From assembly GCA_023255615.1 (NCBI GenBank), contig JAHFLI010000044.1, positions 1 through 9,182 of the forward strand: DNA of 9,182 nucleotides. Direction: 5' to 3'. A model generated the notes under the pieces. The model did not search any database, had not been told where the DNA came from, and saw only the letters and a list, made by a program, of their open reading frames with translations. Source of the stretch: Candidatus Woesearchaeota archaeon (GTDB lineage Archaea; Nanobdellota; Nanobdellia; Woesearchaeales; JACQSR01). Both the position numbers and the translations under genes were made by a program. Below are positions 1 to 4,629 of the stretch, piece by piece; positions within the stretch are counted from its first letter, which is position 1, and every line of letters begins with the position of its first letter.

Positions 1-165
1 TGATAAGACTATCGTACTAAGACCTTTTTTGCGATAAGAGATAAATCCAACTCCATCAATAACAAAATAATTCATACCAGGTTGGATAGTTGAAGTGGAA
101 AGAGAATTACTTCCGTGAGTCCTTACTAACGAAACTAAGTCTTCTCGAGGAATTTGAGGTACCAT
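1..165 (-). CDS. DUF2156-like (phosphatidylglycerol lysyltransferase C-terminal-like) protein, N-terminal fragment
   Basis: An open frame of 55 codons begins with ATG at 163-165 and runs off the left edge without a stop. The residues resemble the opening of the DUF2156/MprF C-terminal acyltransferase-like fold: a Gly-x-Asn-Ser-Leu-Ser segment at about 19-23, then an aromatic strand around Tyr33-Phe34, then Gly-Phe-Ile-Ser-Tyr-Arg at about 40-45 followed by a hydrophobic strand. In the family this region precedes a GDP motif, which would lie outside the window. Family members are GNAT-like aminoacyl- or acyl-transferases; the substrate cannot be inferred. A TATA box 28 nt upstream of the ATG implies a leaderless transcript separate from the V4R gene behind it. 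Assignment rests on a short fragment, so it is tentative; that it is coding is well supported. Confidence 0.55.
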   Translation of the reverse strand, partial: MVPQIPREDLVSLVRTHGSNSLSTSTIQPGMNYFVIDGVGFISYRKKGLSTIVLS

Positions 166-188
166 AGAGGACAAGTAAAATTCTCCCC

Positions 189-198
189 TTTATAAATA
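189..198 (-). promoter_or_regulatory. TATA box for the DUF2156-like gene
   Basis: Read on the minus strand the box is TATTTATAAA. Its centre lies about 28 nt before the ATG at 165, the normal archaeal TATA-to-start-site distance, so transcription probably begins at or next to the start codon. Confidence 0.55.
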
Positions 199-220
199 TT
201 ACTGGTTAGTAGTATCAAAA

Positions 221-1354
221 TTAGAGTGAGACTTTAAATAAGCAAGTATCTGAATGAACCGCCCTACATTGAATTTCTTTTATTCGAGGCGCTTTTTTAA
301 AATATTGTTGGAAAAGACTTTTTAACAATAAAACGCAAAAGTTATCTACTGGAGATTTACTCCGGCCAAATAAAAAAACATGATCTGAAGGGTAATAATT
401 CGATTTATTTTCAACAAATAAGTCATTTCCTAAAATTCTAACAAGGTGAAATGAACCTAAGCCAAATAAAGATAAAAGATTTAACATTTCAATAATATTT
501 TCCGGCCTTATTTCTGCTTTGATCTTGGGATCATAAACTTCCTTAATATGAGATTGAGCATATTTTTCTTGTAACGCTTCGTATTTTTTTCCGAGTGATT
601 TTAAAAGCACATAATCAAGAATAACAAACATACGCTCTGCTATAATTACTCCTTTGACGCCTCTAAAGGAAAAAGAACCGTCTCCAAATGAAATCTCTTT
701 TTTCGAGAGTACTTTAAAGTGGGATTTTCGAAGAAGGTAGAGTTGTCTTGATCGTTCCAAGAGCGCAGTATGTTCTATACCGCTTTTCTTCAAGAAGGCA
801 AAAGATTCTGGTTTCTGAGATCTTTTAATTAAAAACCTACACTCCTTGTCCCCATTCGCAACACAAGAAATTTCCTCAGAAGTAACATTAATATTATATA
901 AAACTTCTCCGCCCGCAGCAATCAGTCCGAGAAAATAATAATCCACTGGACCTGTAATATGGGTATATGTTCTTAGTGCCCTCGCGATCGTGGAATCAAC
1001 TTTAAGAAGAACCTCTTTAAGATCATTAGGATTCGGAGGTTTGACGAATTCACAAGATCCAAATCCATCCTGCGCAGCAGCGCTCAAAAAGTCGTCAATC
1101 TGACTTGGTTTCAAACCAAACCGCTTAATTAAAACTTGATCGTCAACATTCCCCTTTATCTTTCCCATCCAATATAACAATTTGTTTGTCTGATCTTGTC
1201 CTAGCAATGTATAGAGTTCAGATTGGAAAAGAATAAAAGAGTTCAAAGGAATAAAAAGATGGGGGTCATTCCAAACATAAATAATTCCATCCTCAATACA
1301 AAATCCCCCATAAGCAACGAGATGAGCAAAGAATTGAGAAAATTTCTTGATCAT
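221..1354 (-). CDS. Tandem V4R-domain protein, probable small-molecule sensor
   Basis: A 377-residue soluble protein made of two related halves. Residues about 1-177 are a complete V4R unit (4-vinyl reductase type ligand-binding domain): an N-terminal strand/turn section, a Gly-Phe-Gly segment near 97-99, a Gly-Leu-Ile-Ala-Ala-Gly-Gly helix at 143-149, and the ending Cys164-x7-Cys172-Arg-Phe-Leu-Ile. A second unit at about 200-377 ends with the same spacing, Cys363-x7-Cys371-Leu-Phe, and repeats the Gly-Leu-Gly-Ser pattern at 298-301. Known V4R domains bind small molecules or metal through this cysteine pair and are often fused or adjacent to signalling or regulatory proteins. The KaiC-like ATPase gene lies immediately upstream on the same strand, with its own promoter, suggesting a functional link. 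ATG at 1352-1354 is chosen because a TATA box sits 27 nt upstream. The ligand is unknown. Confidence 0.72.
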   Translation of the reverse strand: MIKKFSQFFAHLVAYGGFCIEDGIIYVWNDPHLFIPLNSFILFQSELYTLLGQDQTNKLLYWMGKIKGNVDDQVLIKRFGLKPSQIDDFLSAAAQDGFGSCEFVKPPNPNDLKEVLLKVDSTIARALRTYTHITGPVDYYFLGLIAAGGEVLYNINVTSEEISCVANGDKECRFLIKRSQKPESFAFLKKSGIEHTALLERSRQLYLLRKSHFKVLSKKEISFGDGSFSFRGVKGVIIAERMFVILDYVLLKSLGKKYEALQEKYAQSHIKEVYDPKIKAEIRPENIIEMLNLLSLFGLGSFHLVRILGNDLFVENKSNYYPSDHVFLFGRSKSPVDNFCVLLLKSLFQQYFKKAPRIKEIQCRAVHSDTCLFKVSL

Positions 1355-1376
1355 AACTCCCTATTCAGAATGAAGA

Positions 1377-1384
1377 TATTTAAA
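1377..1384 (-). promoter_or_regulatory. TATA box for the tandem V4R gene
   Basis: TTTAAATA on the minus strand, centred about 27 nt before the ATG at 1354. This predicts a start site at or beside the start codon, so the GGGAG just before the ATG is probably not in the transcript. Confidence 0.6.
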
Positions 1385-1420
1385 GATAGCGATAGAAAAC
1401 AGATTTCTAAAAGAAAAATA

Positions 1421-2173
1421 TCACTTCAACTGATGCACCACAATCCCATGCTCGCTTATTTCAACGGGATGCACATCCTCATCATTTTTCGTCTGTCTCA
1501 TCTTTCTCACAATAAGAGACCTTGAATAATCTCCGCCAAGGGATTCAAAATTAATCAAAATGACTCCGTCGCATGCGAATTCTGAAACGGTATCTCGCGA
1601 CATGTATCCCGGTTCAGTTGAATTTTCTGATATAAGAATCGTCGTTACTGTTTCAAATTCCTGTAACCCCTCAATAAAACTGTATATAAAATGTTTGACC
1701 AGAAAATCACCGACAATAGGAGGAGAAAAAACAGTATTATCATTAACAACATCCTTAATCGTCAAATCTTTAGTCATTGAATAAATAGGAGCATTGACCG
1801 TCAATGTCGTCAGAGAATCAATAACAACTCGCTTTATTTTCTCCTTTTTGATTTTATTCTTAATCATAATAACGGTGTCTTGCGTCACTTTAGTAATGGG
1901 AATGCAAAGGATCTCTATTTTCTTCTCGCGTTCCAATTTCATCATGTCCCAACCAAACTGGGATGCCTGATTAACAATATCTTTTTTTAATTGCTCAAAA
2001 CTAACATATAATCCCTTCTCATGAAATTTTGTCGCACCATTAAAGAGAAATTGCAATCCAAAGATGCTTTTACCAGTACCCGGACTTCCAGTAACAAGAA
2101 TAGACGCACCTTCCGGCAATCCACCTTGGACTAATTCATCAAAACCTTTGATGCCTGTCTTGACACGCTTCAT
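1421..2173 (-). CDS. KaiC-like RecA-superfamily ATPase
   Basis: A single-domain KaiC/RadA-type ATPase of 250 residues. It opens with the family signature Thr-Gly-Ile-x-Gly-Phe-Asp-Glu-Leu, has a Walker A motif GSPGTGKS at 29-36, a Ser-Phe-Glu segment at 58-60 where KaiC carries its catalytic glutamate, a Walker B strand Arg-Val-Val-Ile-Asp-Ser near 115-120, and the C-terminal Arg-Lys-Met-Arg-Gln-Thr loop near 223-228 typical of KaiC domains. Single-domain archaeal KaiC homologues are usually inferred to act in signal transduction rather than circadian timing; some, such as GvpD, are regulators. A GTG six bases upstream (2177-2179) is possible, but ATG at 2171-2173 is preferred because GGGGTGG then serves as ribosome-binding site and the N-terminus matches the family. 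The tandem V4R gene follows, making a sensor-ATPase pairing plausible. Confidence 0.88.
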   Translation of the reverse strand: MKRVKTGIKGFDELVQGGLPEGASILVTGSPGTGKSIFGLQFLFNGATKFHEKGLYVSFEQLKKDIVNQASQFGWDMMKLEREKKIEILCIPITKVTQDTVIMIKNKIKKEKIKRVVIDSLTTLTVNAPIYSMTKDLTIKDVVNDNTVFSPPIVGDFLVKHFIYSFIEGLQEFETVTTILISENSTEPGYMSRDTVSEFACDGVILINFESLGGDYSRSLIVRKMRQTKNDEDVHPVEISEHGIVVHQLK

Positions 2174-2206
2174 ATCCACCCCTTTTTATTCATTTCTAAG
2201 ACTAAG

Positions 2207-2218
2207 ATTTTTAAAACT
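2207..2218 (-). promoter_or_regulatory. Probable TATA box for the KaiC-like gene
   Basis: AGTTTTAAAAAT on the minus strand, about 39 nt before the ATG at 2173. It would give a leader of roughly 13 nt, just long enough to contain the GGGGTGG ribosome-binding site. Confidence 0.45.
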
Positions 2219-2226
2219 TCTTGTTT

Positions 2227-2601
2227 TCAAGAAAAGATCTGCAAACCATCCATATGAATGAAATCCTTTTTATTGAATGTCATTAAAGGAGTATCGTGAG
2301 CAATGCACGTAGCCCCGATAAAAAGGTCACGAAGAGGAGGCAATTTTCCCTTCTCACTTAATTCTTTATGAATTTGACTTGCGACTTTTGCTGAGTGTTC
2401 ATCAAACGGCAAAATATCAACAGTCTGAATAAAGGAATCAAGATCATTGAGATTATACTGACGTAAATACAGCTCAAATATACTAACGGAACTAAGATAA
2501 ATAAAATAGGAAGGATCAGAAGGTAACCGTGATGAAACTTCCTTATTTCCCTTTATTATTTCAATGACGACATTAGTATCTAAGCATAACGATTTGACCA
2601 T
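2227..2601 (-). CDS. vapC: VapC-type PIN-domain toxin (ribonuclease)
   Basis: A complete PIN-domain protein of 124 residues. The expected acidic metal-binding residues are present: Asp8 in Leu-Asp-Thr-Asn, Glu43 in Ile-Phe-Glu-Leu, Asp92 in Leu-Arg-Asp-Leu-Phe-Ile-Gly-Ala, and Asp113 in the Asn110-Lys-Lys-Asp-Phe motif. VapC toxins are Mg-dependent endoribonucleases that usually cut tRNA or rRNA and are neutralised by the partner VapB. The gene overlaps the antitoxin stop codon by 22 nt with this start, or 31 nt if the in-frame ATG at 2608-2610 is used; the later ATG puts the first catalytic Asp at the usual position. Transcription is expected from the vapB promoter. The nuclease appears intact. 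Confidence 0.87.
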   Translation of the reverse strand: MVKSLCLDTNVVIEIIKGNKEVSSRLPSDPSYFIYLSSVSIFELYLRQYNLNDLDSFIQTVDILPFDEHSAKVASQIHKELSEKGKLPPLRDLFIGATCIAHDTPLMTFNKKDFIHMDGLQIFS

Positions 2602-2813
2602 TGTTTCCATTCTTTTTCCAAGTCTTTTAAGATGTGATCATATTCTTTATCTCCTTTGAGAACGCCAAAGTGCTTCATGACATTTCCAAGAGTTTTTTGA
2701 TTCTTTGATTGAAGAAGTTCTCTAATGACCTCACTATAACTTTGGTCTCCTTTCATTTTTATTTTCTTCAGGTTGTCGTACACATCGTTAGATATCATAA
2801 TCGTCTTTGCCAT
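2580..2813 (-). CDS. vapB: VapB antitoxin, DUF217 (UPF0330) type
   Basis: A small antitoxin of 77 residues. It starts Met-Ala-Lys-Thr-Ile-Met-Ile-Ser, a short strand followed by a helix with Val-Tyr-x-x-Leu-Lys and then Ser-Tyr-Ser-Glu-Val-Ile-Arg-Glu-Leu-Leu, the DNA-binding pattern of archaeal DUF217 antitoxins. The charged, tryptophan-containing C-terminus (Lys-Glu-Trp-Lys-Gln-Trp) is the likely toxin-binding tail. The frame stays open upstream to 2861, but that would run through the TATA box and operator; the ATG at 2811-2813 is 26 nt from the TATA box and begins the conserved domain. It overlaps vapC, so the two are translationally coupled. Autoregulation through the palindrome at 2815-2836 is expected for the family. 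Confidence 0.82.
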   Translation of the reverse strand: MAKTIMISNDVYDNLKKIKMKGDQSYSEVIRELLQSKNQKTLGNVMKHFGVLKGDKEYDHILKDLEKEWKQWSNRYA

Positions 2814-2814
2814 G

Positions 2815-2836
2815 ATATACATATTCATATGTATAT
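2815..2836 (-). promoter_or_regulatory. Palindromic operator of the intact vapBC operon
   Basis: Perfect inverted repeat with 10-bp arms, ATATACATAT and ATATGTATAT, around a 2-bp TC spacer. It fills the space between the TATA box (2836-2843) and the vapB start codon and so covers the predicted transcription start. Position and symmetry fit binding by a dimeric VapB or VapBC complex that represses its own operon. The A/T-rich content makes partial symmetry by chance more likely, but 10 matching pairs plus this placement are persuasive. Confidence 0.6.
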
Positions 2837-2843
2837 ATATAAA
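2836..2843 (-). promoter_or_regulatory. TATA box of the intact vapBC operon
   Basis: TTTATATA on the minus strand, centred 26-27 nt before the vapB ATG at 2813, predicting a leaderless vapBC transcript. Confidence 0.6.
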
Positions 2844-2926
2844 CCTTTCGATGAAATCCAATCAAAGAGAGAAAGAATAGGATATTAATAAAATCATTTG
2901 AGAAAAATATGTTTTTCTTTCGGAAA

Positions 2927-3370
2927 TTATCCAATCACATACACATTCGCATTTCCTTTCATTCCCTTGAATTCAGCATCAACATTTTTTTTACATAAAA
3001 AAGAAAACATTCCGGCAAGAACTCCGCGCGTTAAGGGGCTTTTTCCAGGAAAGGCAGCATCCGAAACATGCACTATCGCCTTTCCTTTTTTGTCAAACAA
3101 CTCAATTTTTAATTTTCCCAATCCATATGTATCAAAGATTTGCTCAGAAATATTCAGTGTGCTTTCCTGATCTGCATTAATTCTCTTTATATAAATCTCG
3201 ACTTCTTCATGCGCAGATTTCTTTGCAATATCATAGATGCTTTCTTTATTCAACTCAGAAACCAATGAAGACGGCAACATCACTTGTTTGGTACCAAGAA
3301 TGCCAATACTTCCCTCGGCCATCTTGAACTGATGCACAAAATCAAGTTTTTGTAAAAATGAGCTGAGCAT
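2927..3370 (-). CDS. Single V4R-like domain protein lacking the cysteine pair
   Basis: A 147-residue protein with the layout of each half of the tandem V4R protein at 221-1354. The N-terminus (Phe-Leu-x5-Phe-Val-x2-Phe-Lys-x3-Gly-Ser-Ile, about 5-22) lines up with the start of that protein; then come Tyr-Gly-Leu-Gly-Lys-Leu (82-87), a strand at 97-102, Arg-Gly-Val-Leu-Ala-Gly-Met-Phe-Ser (115-123) matching the V4R Gly-Leu-Ile-Ala-Ala-Gly helix, and a terminal strand. Where the V4R units carry Cys-x7-Cys, this protein has Phe134 and Asn142, so cysteine-dependent metal or ligand binding is probably absent. ATG at 3368-3370 follows a GGAGAG ribosome-binding site by 5 nt. The role is likely sensing or scaffolding; the family call comes from pattern matching with the neighbour. 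Confidence 0.55.
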   Translation of the reverse strand: MLSSFLQKLDFVHQFKMAEGSIGILGTKQVMLPSSLVSELNKESIYDIAKKSAHEEVEIYIKRINADQESTLNISEQIFDTYGLGKLKIELFDKKGKAIVHVSDAAFPGKSPLTRGVLAGMFSFLCKKNVDAEFKGMKGNANVYVIG

Positions 3371-3391
3371 ATTATCTCTCCATGAACAGAC

Positions 3392-3399
3392 TTTTTAAA
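3392..3399 (-). promoter_or_regulatory. Possible TATA box for the single V4R-like gene
   Basis: TTTAAAAA on the minus strand, about 26 nt before the ATG at 3370, overlapping the stop codon of the upstream PIN gene. With this box the start site would fall close to the ATG and the GGAGAG site would be left out, so co-transcription with upstream genes is an alternative. Confidence 0.35.
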
Positions 3400-3810
3400 G
3401 ATTATCAAAGAAATGTCTCATTTCTTTTGTAGTGTACACCGTAATTATCTTCTGACGTTGAAAATGGGTATCATCTGACCAAATTACGGAGTTTTCTATA
3501 CTTAATGCAGCTGCAATAAACACGACATCATCCGGATCAACACAAAGAAAAACCGATTTTGCCTGTTCGAGATAATAAATAATATAACTGTGAGGGATAA
3601 GAATAATATTCTTCATAAGAGACTCAAGGACAATATCGTACTCTTTTTCATTAATACCTGCCTTGTAGAGAACAAGTGATCGATATCGATCAATTTCAAA
3701 GAATCTTCGGGAAAGTAAAACAAATTTTCGGAATTAATGATTATTTTCCGTGTAAAGGAATCACGAATGAGCGCAGAAAGCAAAACATTGCTGTCTACAA
3801 TAATTTTCAT
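3395..3810 (-). pseudogene. Frameshifted PIN-domain toxin (vapC-type), separated from its antitoxin by an IS element
   Basis: Two adjacent frames together give one PIN protein of about 138 residues. The first starts at ATG 3808-3810 (Met-Lys-Ile-Ile-Val-Asp-Ser-Asn-Val-Leu) and is in register down to a Phe-Pro-Glu motif near 3706. From there the homologous reading moves to the other frame: Phe-Phe-Glu-Ile-Asp-Arg-Tyr, Tyr-Lys-Ala-Gly-Ile-Asn-Glu-Lys-Glu-Tyr, Asp-Pro-Asp-Asp-Val-Val-Phe and Trp-Ser-Asp-Asp-Thr-His-Phe, ending at 3395. One extra base near 3704-3708 (GAAGAATTC instead of GAAGATTC) would restore a Pro-Glu-Glu-Phe-Phe-Glu-Ile run. As written, translation from the ATG ends at 3613-3615 after about 65 residues and lacks the later acidic residues. 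All catalytic acids are otherwise retained, so the break is recent or an assembly error. No convincing slippery site is visible. Confidence 0.8.
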
Positions 3811-3811
3811 T

Positions 3812-4264
3812 TCAATTTGACGTCCTCCCATAACTGAAGTTATGGGATTCCGATGATTTGGCGTGATGCGCCTCGAGATATTGTTTTGCTTTTTCTACGG
3901 TTATGTAACCGACACTTGCCATAAATTTACCGGGACTCCAGAGATGTCTATGTGGATAGAGTCTCGATAAATGAGGCAGTTCTTTCAACAATAGTCTTGC
4001 TGAACATCCTTTTAGGAGTTGCATAGCTCTCGTTGGAGTCATCTCGAGAGGTATGTCCACAATGAGGTGGACATGATCAATATCAACTTCATAATCAACG
4101 ATATTGATATGATGCCTCTGTGCAGTTTCTTCCAACACAATCTTGCAAAGTGTACGAAGCTGTAAAGTGTAAAAGATTTTATAGCGGTACTTCGTACACC
4201 ATTCGAAGTGCCACGTACTCCAGCCAACAGATCTGTTGTGCGTGTGTTCTCGGTAGATGTTCAT
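3812..4264 (-). CDS. tnpA: IS200/IS605-family transposase TnpA (Y1 HUH)
   Basis: A 150-residue single-strand DNA transposase. The HUH metal site is His64-Val-His66 (Asp-His-Val-His-Leu-Ile-Val-Asp). Family landmarks include a Cys-Thr-Lys-Tyr-Arg-Tyr-Lys segment at 23-29, Leu-Trp-Ser-Pro-Gly near 108-112, and the catalytic tyrosine Tyr129 in Lys-Gln-Tyr-Leu-Glu-Ala-His. The position four after the tyrosine is His133, where IS608 TnpA has a metal-binding Gln. ATG at 4262-4264 is chosen over GTG at 4271-4273 because GAGGTGA then lies 5 nt upstream as a strong ribosome-binding site. The frame reads through the right-end hairpin and its stop (3812-3814) lies in host DNA beyond the element. No tnpB is present, as in the IS200 group. 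Catalytic residues look intact and transposition competence is plausible. Confidence 0.92.
   Translation of the reverse strand: MNIYREHTHNRSVGWSTWHFEWCTKYRYKIFYTLQLRTLCKIVLEETAQRHHINIVDYEVDIDHVHLIVDIPLEMTPTRAMQLLKGCSARLLLKELPHLSRLYPHRHLWSPGKFMASVGYITVEKAKQYLEAHHAKSSESHNFSYGRTSN
3827..3846 (-). repeat. IS200 right-end hairpin
   Basis: CCCATAAC-TTCA-GTTATGGG on the minus strand, a perfect 8-bp stem with a 4-nt loop. GAAT (3847-3850) is immediately 5' and the TCAA cleavage tetranucleotide follows 6 nt downstream. The hairpin also lies inside the last codons of tnpA. Confidence 0.8.
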
Positions 4265-4289
4265 GCGTCTCACCTCTGTTGAGACGCAT
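4263..4289 (-). promoter_or_regulatory. Leader stem-loop hiding the tnpA ribosome-binding site and start codon
   Basis: Minus-strand ATGCGTCTCA / TGAGACGCAT, a perfect 10-bp stem around a 7-nt ACAGAGG loop. The GAGG of the ribosome-binding site is in the loop, its last TGA is in the 3' stem, and the first two bases of the ATG close the stem. In mRNA this would restrict ribosome access, in line with the known 5' stem-loop control of IS200 transposase translation in enterobacteria. It may also prevent expression from transcripts reading in from outside. Confidence 0.65.
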
Positions 4290-4321
4290 CACTTTACCGA
4301 TTGTTGATCAAAGAAATAATG

Positions 4322-4329
4322 TCTTAAAT
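4322..4329 (-). promoter_or_regulatory. Possible tnpA TATA box
   Basis: ATTTAAGA on the minus strand. With archaeal spacing, transcription would start near 4300, giving a leader of about 36 nt that contains the whole stem-loop at 4263-4289. Confidence 0.35.
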
Positions 4330-4338
4330 ATTTGCCAT

Positions 4339-4596
4339 TCATCCAATCACTGAAGTGATTGGGTTTCTGGCAGAGTTTATCCTAAGTTTTTTTGCGACAG
4401 CGCCATTTACTTCGCGTGATATTTCATCAACATCTCTTTGAGTAAGTTTGCTTTTTTGGAGTATACGGTCCATCACATCTAACGCTTCGAGTTTACCTTC
4501 AATTGATAGCCGTGCAACTTCGCTCCATCGTATTTCTGAGTGTTGTTTCATACGCTGATGAAGTGCTTCCGGAATTGATAAAGTAATATTAGGCAT
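4339..4596 (-). CDS. VapB-type (CopG-like ribbon-helix-helix) antitoxin with an IS-derived tail
   Basis: Begins Met-Pro-Asn-Ile-Thr-Leu-Ser-Ile-Pro-Glu, the strand and turn of a ribbon-helix-helix DNA-binding domain, followed by Glu-Ile-Arg-Trp-Ser-Glu-Val-Ala-Arg, typical of archaeal VapB proteins partnered with PIN toxins. The C-terminal Ser-Lys-Leu-Thr-x7-Ile-Ser-Arg-Glu-Val-Asn toxin-binding section is present to Arg72. Codons 73-85 and the stop come from the left end of the IS200 element; before insertion the protein would have ended Leu-Lys at residue 74. DNA binding and most of the toxin-binding tail therefore look intact. ATG at 4594-4596 fits the TATA box 27-28 nt upstream. The original toxin partner is the frameshifted PIN gene at 3395-3810. 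Confidence 0.78.
   Translation of the reverse strand: MPNITLSIPEALHQRMKQHSEIRWSEVARLSIEGKLEALDVMDRILQKSKLTQRDVDEISREVNGAVAKKLRINSARNPITSVIG
4343..4362 (-). repeat. IS200 left-end hairpin
   Basis: CCAATCAC-TTCA-GTGATTGG on the minus strand, an 8-bp stem with the same TTCA loop as the right end. AAAC (4363-4366) is directly 5', and 15 nt separate it from the TTAG|insertion junction at 4382/4381. The hairpin is read through by the truncated vapB frame. Confidence 0.78.
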
Positions 4597-4620
4597 ATGT
4601 GTAATAATGTGATTTCACAT
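4597..4620 (-). promoter_or_regulatory. Operator-like repeats in front of the IS-interrupted vapB
   Basis: On the plus strand ATGTG occurs at 4597-4601 and 4607-4611, one helical turn apart, and its inverse CACAT at 4616-4620. The latter two form the palindrome ATGTGA-TT-TCACAT (4607-4620). All sit between the TATA box and the start codon, the same placement as the operator of the other vapBC locus, suggesting VapB autorepression. Confidence 0.45.
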
Positions 4621-4627
4621 ATTTAAA
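4620..4627 (-). promoter_or_regulatory. TATA box of the IS-interrupted vapB
   Basis: TTTAAATA on the minus strand, centred 27-28 nt before the ATG at 4596; predicts a leaderless transcript. Confidence 0.6.
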
Positions 4628-4629
4628 GA

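Larger units (their letters stand above)
3817..4381 (-). mobile_element. IS200-type insertion sequence, 565 bp, both ends resolved
   Basis: A complete single-gene IS200-like element on the minus strand. Its left end follows host TTAG (4382-4385) and its right end finishes with TCAA (3817-3820). Subterminal hairpins with 8-bp arms and identical TTCA loops lie at 4343-4362 and 3827-3846. Immediately 5' of them are the tetranucleotides AAAC and GAAT, matching the guide position of the family; GAAT with TCAA is the IS608 right-end pair. There are no terminal inverted repeats and no target duplication, as expected for single-strand 'peel and paste' transposition. The boundaries are independently confirmed because removing exactly this segment restores the overlapping stop/start of the vapB and PIN genes it interrupts. 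Confidence 0.88.

Noticed and set aside
1223..1525. Plus-strand open frame of 100 codons across the V4R/KaiC junction
   Set aside because: It runs antisense over the 5' end of the tandem V4R gene, its promoter and the end of the KaiC gene, has no recognisable domain and no promoter.
2814..2861. Upstream extension of the DUF217 vapB by 16 codons
   Set aside because: It would translate the TATA box and palindromic operator; the downstream ATG begins the conserved domain and has correct promoter spacing.
3697..3712. Programmed ribosomal frameshift in the PIN gene
   Set aside because: No X-XXY-YYZ heptamer or stable downstream structure is evident, and the missing-base explanation is simpler.
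4120..4353. Plus-strand open frame inside the IS200 element
   Set aside because: Antisense to tnpA and its leader with no family match. An antisense RNA here is possible by analogy with IS200, but nothing in the sequence demonstrates one.
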